This document shows positions 1-8,592 of a stretch of 17,267 bases of DNA, in pieces. The stretch is from the NCBI GenBank assembly GCA_937897535.1, contig CALCQB010000021.1, forward strand, positions 1 to 17,267, written 5' to 3'. The notes beneath the pieces were generated by a model. That model saw only the letters and a program-made list of their open reading frames with translations, had not been told where the DNA came from and did no database searches. Position numbers and translations under genes: made by a program. Position 1 is the stretch's first letter; each line of letters begins with the position of its first letter. This DNA comes from an uncultured Novosphingobium sp. Lineage in GTDB: Bacteria > Pseudomonadota > Alphaproteobacteria > Sphingomonadales > Sphingomonadaceae.

Positions 1-445
1 ACGGCACGCCGCCGCCCTTGAGGTATTCGCCGCGGACGGTGTGGCCGGGGCCCTTCGGCGCGATCATGATCACGTCGATATCTGCGGGGACTTCGATCAG
101 GCCGAAGTGGATGTTGAGCCCGTGGGCAAAGGCCAGCGCCGCGCCGGGGCGCAGGTTGCCCTTGACGTCATCGGCCCAGATCGCGGCCTGATGCTCATCG
201 GGCGCAAGGATCATCAGCACGTCGGCCCACTTGGCCGCGTCCTGGTTCGACATGACCTTGAAGCCCGCAGCTTCGGCCTTCTTGGCACTGGCCGAGCCCG
301 GCCGCAGCGCGATCGCCACGTCCTTGACGCCGCTGTCGCGCAGGTTCTGGGCGTGGGCGTGGCCCTGGCTGCCATAGCCGAGCACGGCAATCTTCTTGGT
401 CGTGACCAGGTTGAGGTCGCAATCGGCGTCGTAGTAAACCTTCAT
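1..445 (-). CDS. ilvC: Ketol-acid reductoisomerase, N-terminal part (cut by window edge)
   Basis: The enzyme is an NADP-dependent cytosolic reductoisomerase that converts acetolactate or acetohydroxybutyrate to the dihydroxy acid, the second common step of valine, leucine and isoleucine synthesis. The 148 visible residues start MKVYYDADCDLNLV and contain the Rossmann motif GYGSQGHAHAQNLRDSG near residues 24-40. They continue with LRPGSASAKKAEAAGFKV, DVLMILAPDEHQA and MIAPKGPGHTVR, which is the family pattern; the C-terminal knotted domain lies outside the window. The ATG at 445 has AGGAAG a few bases upstream. It follows ilvN by 130 bp on the same strand, and that gap holds a palindromic repeat. 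Confidence in the function is very high. Confidence 0.97.
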   Translation of the reverse strand, partial: MKVYYDADCDLNLVTTKKIAVLGYGSQGHAHAQNLRDSGVKDVAIALRPGSASAKKAEAAGFKVMSNQDAAKWADVLMILAPDEHQAAIWADDVKGNLRPGAALAFAHGLNIHFGLIEVPADIDVIMIAPKGPGHTVRGEYLKGGGVP

Positions 446-463
446 TTCCGCTTCCTATTCAAA

Positions 464-550
464 CGTCATGCTGAACTTGTTTCAGCATCCATTGTGCAAC
501 AAATCCTGCCCTTGGGGCACCATAGGCCCTGACACGAGTCAGGGTGACGG
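464..550. repeat. Palindromic intergenic repeat between ilvN and ilvC
   Basis: The gap between two operon genes carries two small inverted repeats. The first is TGCTGAA-CTTGT-TTCAGCA at 469-487. The second is CCCTGA-CACGAG-TCAGGG at 527-544. They are bracketed by GTCA at 465-468 and TGAC at 545-548, so the whole unit is roughly symmetrical. Sequence of this type is, from memory, scattered in many copies in sphingomonad genomes, often on the ends of genes. It could act as an mRNA processing or stabilising hairpin between ilvN and ilvC. It has no T-run, so it does not look like an intrinsic terminator. Confidence 0.65.
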
Positions 551-575
551 TGCAGGAGAGGGAGGGGTTAAAACT

Positions 576-1094
576 CTAGGCCTCGGCGGCCCCGCGCATC
601 ATGCCAACCACGCCGGTCCGGCCAACCTCGACCAGCCCGAGTTCGCGCATCAGCGAGACGAAGCGGTCGATCTTGTCGGGGGCGCCGGTCAGCTCGAAGA
701 TGAAGCTGCTGGTGGTGGTGTCGATCACCGAGGCGCGGAACACTTCGGCCAGCCGCAGCGCTTCGACCCGTGCGTCGCCGGTTCCGGCCACCTTGACCAG
801 CGCCAGCTCGCGCTCGACGTGGTCGCCGGCCTCGGTCAGGTCGATCACCTTGTGGACCGGGACCAGCCGGTCAAGCTGGGCGTGGATCTGGTCGATCACC
901 GCGGGCGGGCCGTGGGTGACGATGGTGATCCGGCTGACCGCGTGGTTCTCGGTAATGTCGGCCACGGTCAGGCTGTCGATGTTATAGCCGCGCGCGGTGA
1001 ACAGCCCGGCGATCTTGGCCAGAATTCCGGCCTCGTTATCGACCGTGATGGTCAGGACGTGACGTTCCGACGCTTCGTGCTTGATCCGCATCAT
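576..1094 (-). CDS. ilvN: Acetolactate synthase small (regulatory) subunit
   Basis: The protein is the regulatory subunit of acetohydroxyacid synthase. It raises the activity of the large subunit and carries valine feedback inhibition. The 172-residue product has an N-terminal ACT domain (about residues 10-85) with HVLTITVDNEAGILAKIAGLF and RGYNIDSLTVA, and the usual C-terminal domain after it. The frame is open for another 43 codons upstream, but those lie inside ilvB and do not resemble the family. The ATG at 1094, followed at once by a second ATG, gives the normal N-terminus and begins 2 bp after the ilvB stop, which suggests translational coupling. It is co-transcribed with ilvB and probably ilvC. 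The symbol ilvH would fit equally well. Confidence 0.95.
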   Translation of the reverse strand: MMRIKHEASERHVLTITVDNEAGILAKIAGLFTARGYNIDSLTVADITENHAVSRITIVTHGPPAVIDQIHAQLDRLVPVHKVIDLTEAGDHVERELALVKVAGTGDARVEALRLAEVFRASVIDTTTSSFIFELTGAPDKIDRFVSLMRELGLVEVGRTGVVGMMRGAAEA

Positions 1095-1096
1095 GA

Positions 1097-2839
1097 TTAC
1101 ACCAGCGCCTTTGCTTCGTCGTCCATCGTCCCGGCCACCGTATCGCCATAAAGGATCATGTCGGTATGCGCCGCGCCGCTCGGGATCATCGGATAGCAGT
1201 TGGCTTCCTTGGCCACCCGGCAATCGACGATCACCGGCCCGTCGTGGTCGATCATAGCCTGGATTCCAGCGTCGAGATCGGCCTCGTGCTCGATGCAGAT
1301 GCCTTTCCAGCCGTAAGCTTCGGCCAGCTTGACGAAATCGGGCAGGCTGTCCGAATAGCTCTCCGAATAGCGGCTTTCATAGGTCAGCTCCTGCCACTGG
1401 CGGACCATCCCCATCCATTCGTTGTTGAGGATGAACACCTTGACCGGCAGGCGGAACTGGGTCGCGGTGCCAAGCTCCTGAATGTTCATCTGGATCGAGG
1501 CATCGCCGGCGATGTCGATCACCAGATCGCCGGGATTGCCGCACTGCGCGCCGATCGCCGCCGGAAGCCCATAGCCCATCGTGCCCAGCCCGCCCGAGGT
1601 CAGCCACTTGTTCGGGGCATAGAACGGGAAGTACTGCGCCGCCCACATCTGGTGCTGGCCGACTTCGGTCGCGATGATCGGATCGCGGTGCTTGGTCAGC
1701 TCGAACAGCCGCTCGATCGCCAGTTGTGGCATGATCGCTGACTTGTTGGCCGGATAGGCCAGGCTCTTGCGGGCGCGCCAGCCGTCGATCCGGGCCTTCC
1801 ACTCGGACAGGTCCTGGGCCTTGCGGCTGCCCCAGGCTGCGATCAGCTGTTCAAGCACCTTGGCGCAGTCGCCCAGGATTGGCAGGTCGACCTGCACGGT
1901 CTTGTTGATCGAGGCGCGGTCGATATCGATGTGGATCTTGGTCGAATTGGGGGCAAAGGCATCGAGGCGCCCGGTCACCCGGTCATCGAACCGCGCGCCG
2001 ATGCAGACCATCAGGTCGGCCCGGTTCATCGCCATGTTGGCTTCATAAGTGCCGTGCATCCCCAGCATCCCGAGCCAGTCGGGATGATCGGCCGGGAACG
2101 CACCCAGGCCCATCAGGGTCGAGGTGACCGGGGCGCCGGTTAGCGACTGAAGCTGGCGCAACAGCTCGGTCGCGCGCGGGCCGGAGTTGATCACCCCGCC
2201 GCCGGTGTAGAAGATCGGTGCCTTGGCATTGGCGAGCAGCTCGATTGCCTTGGCAATGTCACGGTCGCTGCCGGTGCTGGGCGGGTTGTAACGAATATGG
2301 CGCTGCGGGGCGACGGCCTCCCAGGTGGCCATGGCAATCTGGACGTCCTTGGGAATGTCGATCACCACCGGGCCGGGGCGTCCAGTCGTGGCGATCTGGA
2401 ACGCCTCGTCGATGATCGCCGCGAGTTCGCTGGGGTCCTTCACCAGATAGTTGTGCTTGGTGCAGTGGCGGGTGATGCCGATGGTGTCGGCTTCCTGGAA
2501 CGCGTCCGAGCCGATCAGCGCGGTCGCGACCTGGCCGGTGATCACCACCAGCGGAATCGAATCCATGAACGCATCGGCGATTCCGGTGACGGCATTGGTC
2601 GCGCCGGGGCCGGAGGTAACCAGCACCACACCGGGCTTGCCGGTCGAACGGGCATAGCCTTCGGCTGCGTGGGCCGCCCCAGCTTCGTGCCGGACCAGGA
2701 TGTGGCGGATCCGGGCATCGCCGAACATGGCGTCATAGATCGGCAGCACCGCGCCGCCGGGATAGCCGAACACGAATTCGACCCCCTGCCGGACCAGGCT
2801 TTCGACCAGGATGCTGGCGCCGCTGCGCTCCTCGCTCAC
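1097..2839 (-). CDS. ilvB: Acetolactate synthase large (catalytic) subunit
   Basis: This is the thiamine diphosphate and FAD dependent enzyme that condenses two pyruvates, or pyruvate and 2-oxobutyrate, as the first step of branched-chain amino acid synthesis. The 580-residue product shows GYPGGAVLPIYDA and the catalytic-glutamate segment VRHEAGAAHAAEGYAR in the Pyr domain. The TPP-binding motif GDASIQMNIQELGT is followed by FILNNEWMGMVRQWQ. I chose the GTG at 2839, preceded by GAAGAGGAA, because the protein then starts SEERSGASILVESLVRQGVEF as in relatives. An in-frame ATG at 2944 would add 35 low-complexity residues translated through a GC-rich hairpin. The gene heads the ilvB-ilvN-ilvC unit and has a 5' leader with terminator-like structure. 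The symbol ilvI is an alternative. Confidence 0.95.
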   Translation of the reverse strand: MSEERSGASILVESLVRQGVEFVFGYPGGAVLPIYDAMFGDARIRHILVRHEAGAAHAAEGYARSTGKPGVVLVTSGPGATNAVTGIADAFMDSIPLVVITGQVATALIGSDAFQEADTIGITRHCTKHNYLVKDPSELAAIIDEAFQIATTGRPGPVVIDIPKDVQIAMATWEAVAPQRHIRYNPPSTGSDRDIAKAIELLANAKAPIFYTGGGVINSGPRATELLRQLQSLTGAPVTSTLMGLGAFPADHPDWLGMLGMHGTYEANMAMNRADLMVCIGARFDDRVTGRLDAFAPNSTKIHIDIDRASINKTVQVDLPILGDCAKVLEQLIAAWGSRKAQDLSEWKARIDGWRARKSLAYPANKSAIMPQLAIERLFELTKHRDPIIATEVGQHQMWAAQYFPFYAPNKWLTSGGLGTMGYGLPAAIGAQCGNPGDLVIDIAGDASIQMNIQELGTATQFRLPVKVFILNNEWMGMVRQWQELTYESRYSESYSDSLPDFVKLAEAYGWKGICIEHEADLDAGIQAMIDHDGPVIVDCRVAKEANCYPMIPSGAAHTDMILYGDTVAGTMDDEAKALV

Positions 2840-2934
2840 GTCAAATTCCTCTTCAAAATCACTTGCCGGCCCTGAAAGAACGGGCCCGGCACAGTCGCCT
2901 GTGCCGGGCCTCCTCTCCAACTCGGGACGCACAT
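2836..2934 (-). other. Possible leader ORF overlapping the ilvB start (32 codons)
   Basis: A 32-codon frame begins with ATG at 2934 and ends in a TGA that overlaps the GTG of ilvB (GTGA). It runs through the terminator-like hairpin and has Val-Ile-Leu in a row close to its end. A short ORF overlapping the structural gene start is what one expects for a leader peptide or coupling device. However, it is not rich in branched-chain codons and has no clear ribosome binding site, so it may be chance. Confidence 0.2.
2883..2910 (-). terminator. Terminator-like hairpin in the ilvB leader (candidate attenuator)
   Basis: A perfect 12-bp stem, GGCCCGGCACAG with CTGTGCCGGGCC, and a 4-base loop are seen. 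On the minus strand the stem is followed by CGTTCTTTC, a short interrupted U-tract; on the plus strand no T-run follows, so the structure is oriented toward ilvB. It sits between the miaA stop and the ilvB start. It could terminate miaA transcripts or act as an attenuator of ilvB. A second stretch, CCGGCAC within 2947-2955, is complementary to GTGCCGG in the 3' arm and would allow an alternative fold. Confidence 0.5.
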
Positions 2935-2970
2935 GCAAGTGCATATCGTGCCGGTGCCACTAGGCGATTG

Positions 2971-3000
2971 AATATATCGCGTCAACCCCTAATTGCGCAA
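2971..3000 (-). promoter_or_regulatory. Candidate ilvB promoter
   Basis: On the minus strand TTGCGC (3000-2995) is followed after 18 bp by TATATT (2976-2971), a 5/6 match to the -10 consensus in otherwise GC-rich DNA, overlapping the end of miaA. An overlapping TTGACG at 2985-2980 has only a poor -10 (TAGTGG). Either would produce a leader of roughly 100-125 nt that contains the hairpin. Assigned from consensus only. Confidence 0.35.
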
Positions 3001-3945
3001 TAATGATGCGAATTGCTCTTCCAAATCGTAATCAATGGACTCGATCCGGTTCCAGTCCGGCGGAGACTGGTTGCGGAACCAGGTGTACTGGCGCTTGGCG
3101 TAGTTGCGGGTGGCCTGCTGGCCACGGGCTTCGGCATCCTCCAGACTTATCTCACAAGCCCACCAGGCGGCGATCTCCGGGACGCCGATGGCGCGCATAA
3201 CTGGCAGGGCGGGGTCGAGCTTGCGCCGCAGCAGGTCACACACCTCGTCAATCGCGCCGTCCGCTATCATATCGACAAACCGCGCATCGCAGCGTTGATA
3301 AAGCCAATGGCGCGGGGGCAGCAGGACGGCTGAGTGAAGTGTAACCGCACCCCTTATCCCGCCGGTCAACTCGGACTGCCATTCGCCCAAGGGGCGCCCA
3401 GTGGAGCGGATCACTTCAAGCGCGCGGGCAACCCGGGTGCGGTCGGTAGGCGATAGCCGCGCTGCCCGCGCGGTATCCTCGGCCTGCAAGGCGGCGTAGG
3501 CCTCTGCCACCGGCAAACTGCGCACGGCGTCTCGCACCGATGGATCGATCGGCGGCACCGGGGCGATCCCATCCAGCAGGGTGCGAAGATAGAGCCCGGT
3601 GCCGCCGACGAGAATCGGAACGGCACCGTGTTCGTGCGCGTCGGCGATAACCACGCGCGCTTCACTCGCCCAATCGGCGGCAGAGTAAGCCACGGCTCCG
3701 TCCCAGGTCCCGAACAGCCGGTGCTCGATCCCCTGCATCTCGTGCTCGGTCGGCCGGGCGCTCAGCACCGCGAGATCGGCATAGACCTGCGCGCTGTCGG
3801 CATTGATCACCACCGCCTGCCGCCCGCGCTCCTGCAAGGCCAGCGCCAGCCGCACTGCCATATCGCTCTTGCCGCTTGCGGTCGGCCCTGCGATGAGCGC
3901 CAGCGGCGGCCGATTTGCCGATTCAGGGGATTCCAACGTGCTCAT
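2989..3945 (-). CDS. miaA: tRNA dimethylallyltransferase
   Basis: The enzyme transfers a dimethylallyl group to N6 of A37 in tRNAs that read UNN codons. The 318-residue product, normal for the family, has the P-loop GPTASGKS at residues 20-27 and INADSAQVYADLAVLSARPT after it. Further on come LVGGTGLYLRTLLDG, RVARALEV, MRAIGVPEIA and the C-terminal RNYAKRQYTWFRNQ. The ATG at 3945 leaves a short N-terminal lead before the P-loop; codons further upstream are antisense to serB. The first 8 bp overlap the start of the divergent serB. It precedes ilvB on the same strand with a gap of about 150 bp that holds a terminator-like hairpin, so read-through into ilvB is uncertain. Confidence 0.95.
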   Translation of the reverse strand: MSTLESPESANRPPLALIAGPTASGKSDMAVRLALALQERGRQAVVINADSAQVYADLAVLSARPTEHEMQGIEHRLFGTWDGAVAYSAADWASEARVVIADAHEHGAVPILVGGTGLYLRTLLDGIAPVPPIDPSVRDAVRSLPVAEAYAALQAEDTARAARLSPTDRTRVARALEVIRSTGRPLGEWQSELTGGIRGAVTLHSAVLLPPRHWLYQRCDARFVDMIADGAIDEVCDLLRRKLDPALPVMRAIGVPEIAAWWACEISLEDAEARGQQATRNYAKRQYTWFRNQSPPDWNRIESIDYDLEEQFASLLRN

Positions 3946-4813
3946 TGCCCGCGTGATAGCAGAACCGGCGGTCTTGTCCGCCCATCTCGATGCGGCGGTC
4001 CACGCGCTTGAGGCACAGGGCGCGAAAGTGCTCGGCGCTGATCCGTTGCCGGGACTGGACGCGGTGCTGCAGATCATGGCCAGGGACGGCGATCCGGCCG
4101 CGTTTCGCGGCGTGATCGACCGGCACTTCAGCCCGAGCGACCTGCTGATCACCGACCATCTGCCGCAGATCCCCGGGGTGTTCGTCTCGGACATGGATTC
4201 GACCATGATCGGGCAGGAATGCATCGACGAGCTGGCCGACTTTGCCGGGATCAAGGACCAGATCGCCGCGATCACCGAACGGGCGATGCAGGGTGAGCTC
4301 GATTTCGCCGAGGCGCTGAGCGAGCGGGTGCGCTTGCTCGGCGGGCTGGGCGAGGATGCGATTCAGCAGTGTCTGGACGAGCGGATTCGCGACATGCCGG
4401 GCGCGCAGACGCTGGTCGCGACGCTCAAGGCGCATGGCTGCGCGACCGTGCTGGTCACCGGAGGGTTCCACCAGTTCGCCGATCCGGTGGCCGAGCGGCT
4501 CGGGTTCGAACGCGTGGTCGGCAACCGGCTTGCAGTCAGCCATGGCCAGCTGACCGGCGGCCTCAGCGGCGAGATTGTCGACAGTGCGGTCAAGGAAGCG
4601 GTGCTGCGCGGCGCGGTCGAGAAGCGGGGCGGGGCGGCCAGCCTGGCGACCGGCGACGGTGCCAACGATATCCCGATGCTGGTCGCGGCGAGCTATGGCC
4701 TGGCCTATCACGCCAAGCCCAAGGCCCGCGCCGCCGCCAACGGATCAATCGATCGCGGCGACTTGACCGACGTGCTGCGCCTGCTGGGGATCGCCGAAGG
4801 GGAGTGGGCCTGA
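3938..4813 (+). CDS. serB: Phosphoserine phosphatase
   Basis: This is a HAD-family hydrolase that removes phosphate from phosphoserine, the last step of serine synthesis. The 291-residue product has motif I DMDST at residues 85-89 (nucleophile Asp85, Asp87), motif II LVTGGFHQF, a lysine in AVKEAVLRG, and motif IV GDGANDIPML. The N-terminal 80 residues form the ACT-like leader seen in bacterial SerB. The GTG at 3938 is chosen because AGGGGA lies 7 bases upstream and the product then begins (M)LIARVIAEPAVLSAHLDAA, like relatives. Earlier in-frame codons run antisense through miaA. Both genes start inside each other, so each promoter must lie in the coding region of the neighbour. Confidence 0.94.
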   Translation: MLIARVIAEPAVLSAHLDAAVHALEAQGAKVLGADPLPGLDAVLQIMARDGDPAAFRGVIDRHFSPSDLLITDHLPQIPGVFVSDMDSTMIGQECIDELADFAGIKDQIAAITERAMQGELDFAEALSERVRLLGGLGEDAIQQCLDERIRDMPGAQTLVATLKAHGCATVLVTGGFHQFADPVAERLGFERVVGNRLAVSHGQLTGGLSGEIVDSAVKEAVLRGAVEKRGGAASLATGDGANDIPMLVAASYGLAYHAKPKARAAANGSIDRGDLTDVLRLLGIAEGEWA

Positions 4814-4829
4814 CCGGCCAAATCGGCTA

Positions 4830-4858
4830 TTGACATTTCTGTAAGTAGTTCGCAGTAT
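4830..4858 (+). promoter_or_regulatory. Candidate promoter of the coq4-like gene, near-leaderless
   Basis: A perfect -35 TTGACA (4830-4835) is followed after 17 bp by CAGTAT (4853-4858), a 3/6 match to -10. Transcription would begin about 4864-4866, only a few bases before the ATG at 4869. No purine-rich ribosome binding site precedes this ATG, which agrees with a leaderless or very short-leader mRNA. Inferred from sequence only. Confidence 0.4.
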
Positions 4859-4868
4859 CACGGTCGCC

Positions 4869-5705
4869 ATGAACATGCAGACCTCCATTGCCGCCGGCCC
4901 CCAGGCCCATGTCGATTTCGCGTCGCCCGACCTGCCGCTGATGCTGCCGGGTCGGCCCAAGGCAAAGTACAACCTGCCCAAGGCGTGGTTCCACTTCAAG
5001 GAACTGGTCAAGGACAAGGAAGATACTTCACAGGTCGCCCCGATCTTCGAGGCACTGCCGTGGCGCGGGATCTATGACGCGGCGCTGGCGTTCCTGAAGA
5101 CCGAGCGCGCGCAGGAAATCCGCCGCAAGGAACCTTCGCTGGTCGCGCTGCTCGACAATCACGCCGAACTGCGCAAGCTGCCTGCGGGCAGCCTCGCCCA
5201 TATCTATTGCGACTTCATGGAGCGCGAGGGGCTCTCGGCGCAGGGGTTGGTCGACGAACTCGACAAGAATCGCCCGGCGGACATGTACTGGGACGATCAG
5301 GTCACCTGGTACTTCAACCGGATGCGCGACACGCATGACCTGCTCCACATCCTGACCGGGTTCGGCCGCGATGCGCTGGGCGAACAGTGCGTGCTGGCCT
5401 TCACCTACAGCCAGCAACCCAGCCCCGCACACCTGTTCCTCGGCTATGCCGGCGGGCTCGAGATCCGCAAGCACCCGGTCAAGGTCCCGGTGTTCCGTTC
5501 GGTGCGCGAGGCGCAGAACATGGGCAAGGCCTGCCCGCGGCTGGTCGAGATGTCGATCAGCGAGCTGCTGCCGCTGAGCATCGAGGAAGTCCGCGCGAAA
5601 CTGAACATCGCCGAACCGAAGTTCTACCGCCAGGCCCACGCCATCTGGCACGCGGCCGGGGTCAATCCGTATGACCTGATGGCGCCGATCCAGAAGGCGG
5701 CTTAG
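4869..5705 (+). CDS. Coq4-family ubiquinone biosynthesis protein
   Basis: The 278-residue product has the Coq4 signature HDLLH (156-160), then exactly 11 residues and Glu172, in the segment RDTHDLLHILTGFGRDALGE. This HDxxH-x11-E site binds a divalent metal in Coq4. Eukaryotic Coq4 is needed for ubiquinone synthesis and has recently been linked to removal of the ring C1 carboxylate with hydroxylation. Bacterial members are mostly uncharacterised but are widespread in Alphaproteobacteria. No signal peptide or clear membrane helix is visible; association with the membrane surface is likely from the family. The ATG at 4869 could be replaced by ATG 4875. It stands alone between serB and a repeat-bounded module, apparently with its own promoter. 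Confidence 0.85.
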   Translation: MNMQTSIAAGPQAHVDFASPDLPLMLPGRPKAKYNLPKAWFHFKELVKDKEDTSQVAPIFEALPWRGIYDAALAFLKTERAQEIRRKEPSLVALLDNHAELRKLPAGSLAHIYCDFMEREGLSAQGLVDELDKNRPADMYWDDQVTWYFNRMRDTHDLLHILTGFGRDALGEQCVLAFTYSQQPSPAHLFLGYAGGLEIRKHPVKVPVFRSVREAQNMGKACPRLVEMSISELLPLSIEEVRAKLNIAEPKFYRQAHAIWHAAGVNPYDLMAPIQKAA

Positions 5706-5710
5706 GCTAA

Positions 5711-5772
5711 TCCCTCTCCATTTTCACGCAGTGCAAATGGGGAGGTGGCAGCGCGAAGCGCTGACGGAGGGG
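5711..5772 (+). repeat. 62-bp two-hairpin repeat, left copy
   Basis: The copy begins with TCCCTCTCC and ends with GCTGACGGAGGGG. It contains stem 1, CCTCTCCATTT with AAATGGGGAGG (one G-U pair), and stem 2, CAGCGC-GAA-GCGCTG. It starts 5 bp after the coq4-like stop and ends 2 bp before the DUF559 stop codon. The right copy at 6132-6193 is the same length and inverted relative to this one. Confidence 0.85.
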
Positions 5773-5774
5773 CA

Positions 5775-6128
5775 TCAACGCCGGCAAAATCGCACAATGC
5801 CTTCGGCCACATCTTGCACTGACCGCAGCACCTCGCTGGCGGGAATTCGCACGACTTCGATCCCTTGCTGACGAAGCCACTCATCACGCGCTTGATCTTG
5901 CGCGGGTTGGTCACCCATGTCGTGCGCAATTCCGTCGATTTCGATGCAAACCCTTGTCTTGGCGCAGTAAAAATCGAGGACGTAGGCCTCGATCGAATGC
6001 TGGCGGCGAAAATGCACGCCGTCCGGTGAACCGCGAAGCAGGTTCCACAGCATGATTTCGGGAACCGTCATGTCGCGGCGCAATTGGCGGGCCTTGGCGA
6101 CGTTGCGCGGAGTCTTCAAGCGCGGCAA
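5775..6128 (-). CDS. DUF559 endonuclease-domain protein
   Basis: The 117-residue product matches the DUF559 pattern, a small PD-(D/E)XK fold distantly related to Vsr mismatch endonucleases. Visible are RRDMTVPEIMLWNLLR (17-32), FRRQHSIEAYVLDFYC (40-55) with Asp52, the catalytic-type CIEIDGIAH (61-69) with Glu63 and Asp65, and RDEWLRQQGIEVVRI (81-95). Function and substrate are unknown for the family. The start is TTG at 6128: it is preceded at 5-bp spacing by GGAGG, which belongs to the flanking repeat, and the N-terminus has the usual basic lead. An internal ATG at 6071 is possible but would remove conserved residues. The gene exactly fills the space between two inverted repeats. It looks intact. 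Confidence 0.85.
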   Translation of the reverse strand: MPRLKTPRNVAKARQLRRDMTVPEIMLWNLLRGSPDGVHFRRQHSIEAYVLDFYCAKTRVCIEIDGIAHDMGDQPAQDQARDEWLRQQGIEVVRIPASEVLRSVQDVAEGIVRFCRR

Positions 6129-6131
6129 GAA

Positions 6132-6193
6132 CCCCTCCGTCAGCCCTGCGGGCTGCCACCTCCCCGTTTGTGCTTCGCAAAAACGGAGAGGGA
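6132..6193 (-). repeat. 62-bp two-hairpin repeat, right copy (inverted)
   Basis: Read on the minus strand it has the same ends as the left copy (TCCCTCTCC and GCTGACGGAGGGG) and the same length. Stem 1 is CCTCTCCGTTT with AAACGGGGAGG, and stem 2 is CAGCCC-GCA-GGGCTG. Compared with the left copy, an A-T pair in stem 1 has become G-C, and the inner G-C and C-G pairs of stem 2 are swapped. Pairing is therefore kept while sequence changes. Its GGAGG end serves as the ribosome binding site of the DUF559 gene. Confidence 0.85.
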
Positions 6194-6208
6194 ATGAAAC
6201 AGCGATCC

Positions 6209-6363
6209 TTAGCCCTTGCCCTTGCCCTTGTGCTCGCCAATCAGCCCGTCGAGCGCTGCGATCCGGTTACGTTCGGGGGTGCCGACCGGCAGGCCTTTGA
6301 GCCGGCACGTCGCCCACAGCTGCTTGCGTTCGCTCTCGAGCGCCTTGAGGTAGAGGTCGGCCA

Positions 6364-6364
<1 letters not shown>
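6209..6364 (-). CDS. Small hypothetical protein translationally coupled to purL (51 aa)
   Basis: A 51-codon frame starts at ATG 6364, whose A is the last base of the purL TGA (TGATG), and ends with TAA at 6209. The product is charged, begins MADLYLKALESERKQLW, contains one Cys (residue 20), and ends in a Gly-Lys tail GKGKG. That tail is encoded by three perfect copies of a 6-bp unit (6213-6230), so its length may vary between strains. There is no signal peptide or membrane helix. I do not recognise the family. The one-base overlap, the good codon bias and the position at the end of the purL operon favour a real gene. Confidence 0.65.
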
Positions 6365-8559
<2,195 letters not shown>

Positions 8560-8592
8560 GGCCGCGCGCATAGCGGGGCAGGGGGATTCGGG

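Larger units (their letters stand above)
5711..6193. mobile_element. Repeat-bounded DUF559 module (candidate mobile or domesticated unit)
   Basis: Two inverted 62-bp repeats enclose 359 bp that is almost exactly one open reading frame of 354 bp. Nothing else fits inside. The layout resembles a short element with terminal inverted repeats and a single nuclease-like gene. I see no transposase and no target-site duplication at the edges. The unit lies between housekeeping genes (coq4-like and purL). Calling it mobile is inference; it could instead be a gene that recruited two copies of a dispersed repeat. Confidence 0.4.

Noticed and set aside
2840..2944. N-terminal extension of IlvB from ATG 2944
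   Set aside because: The 35 extra residues have no match to known IlvB starts and would be translated through the terminator-like hairpin. The GTG at 2839 has a ribosome binding site.
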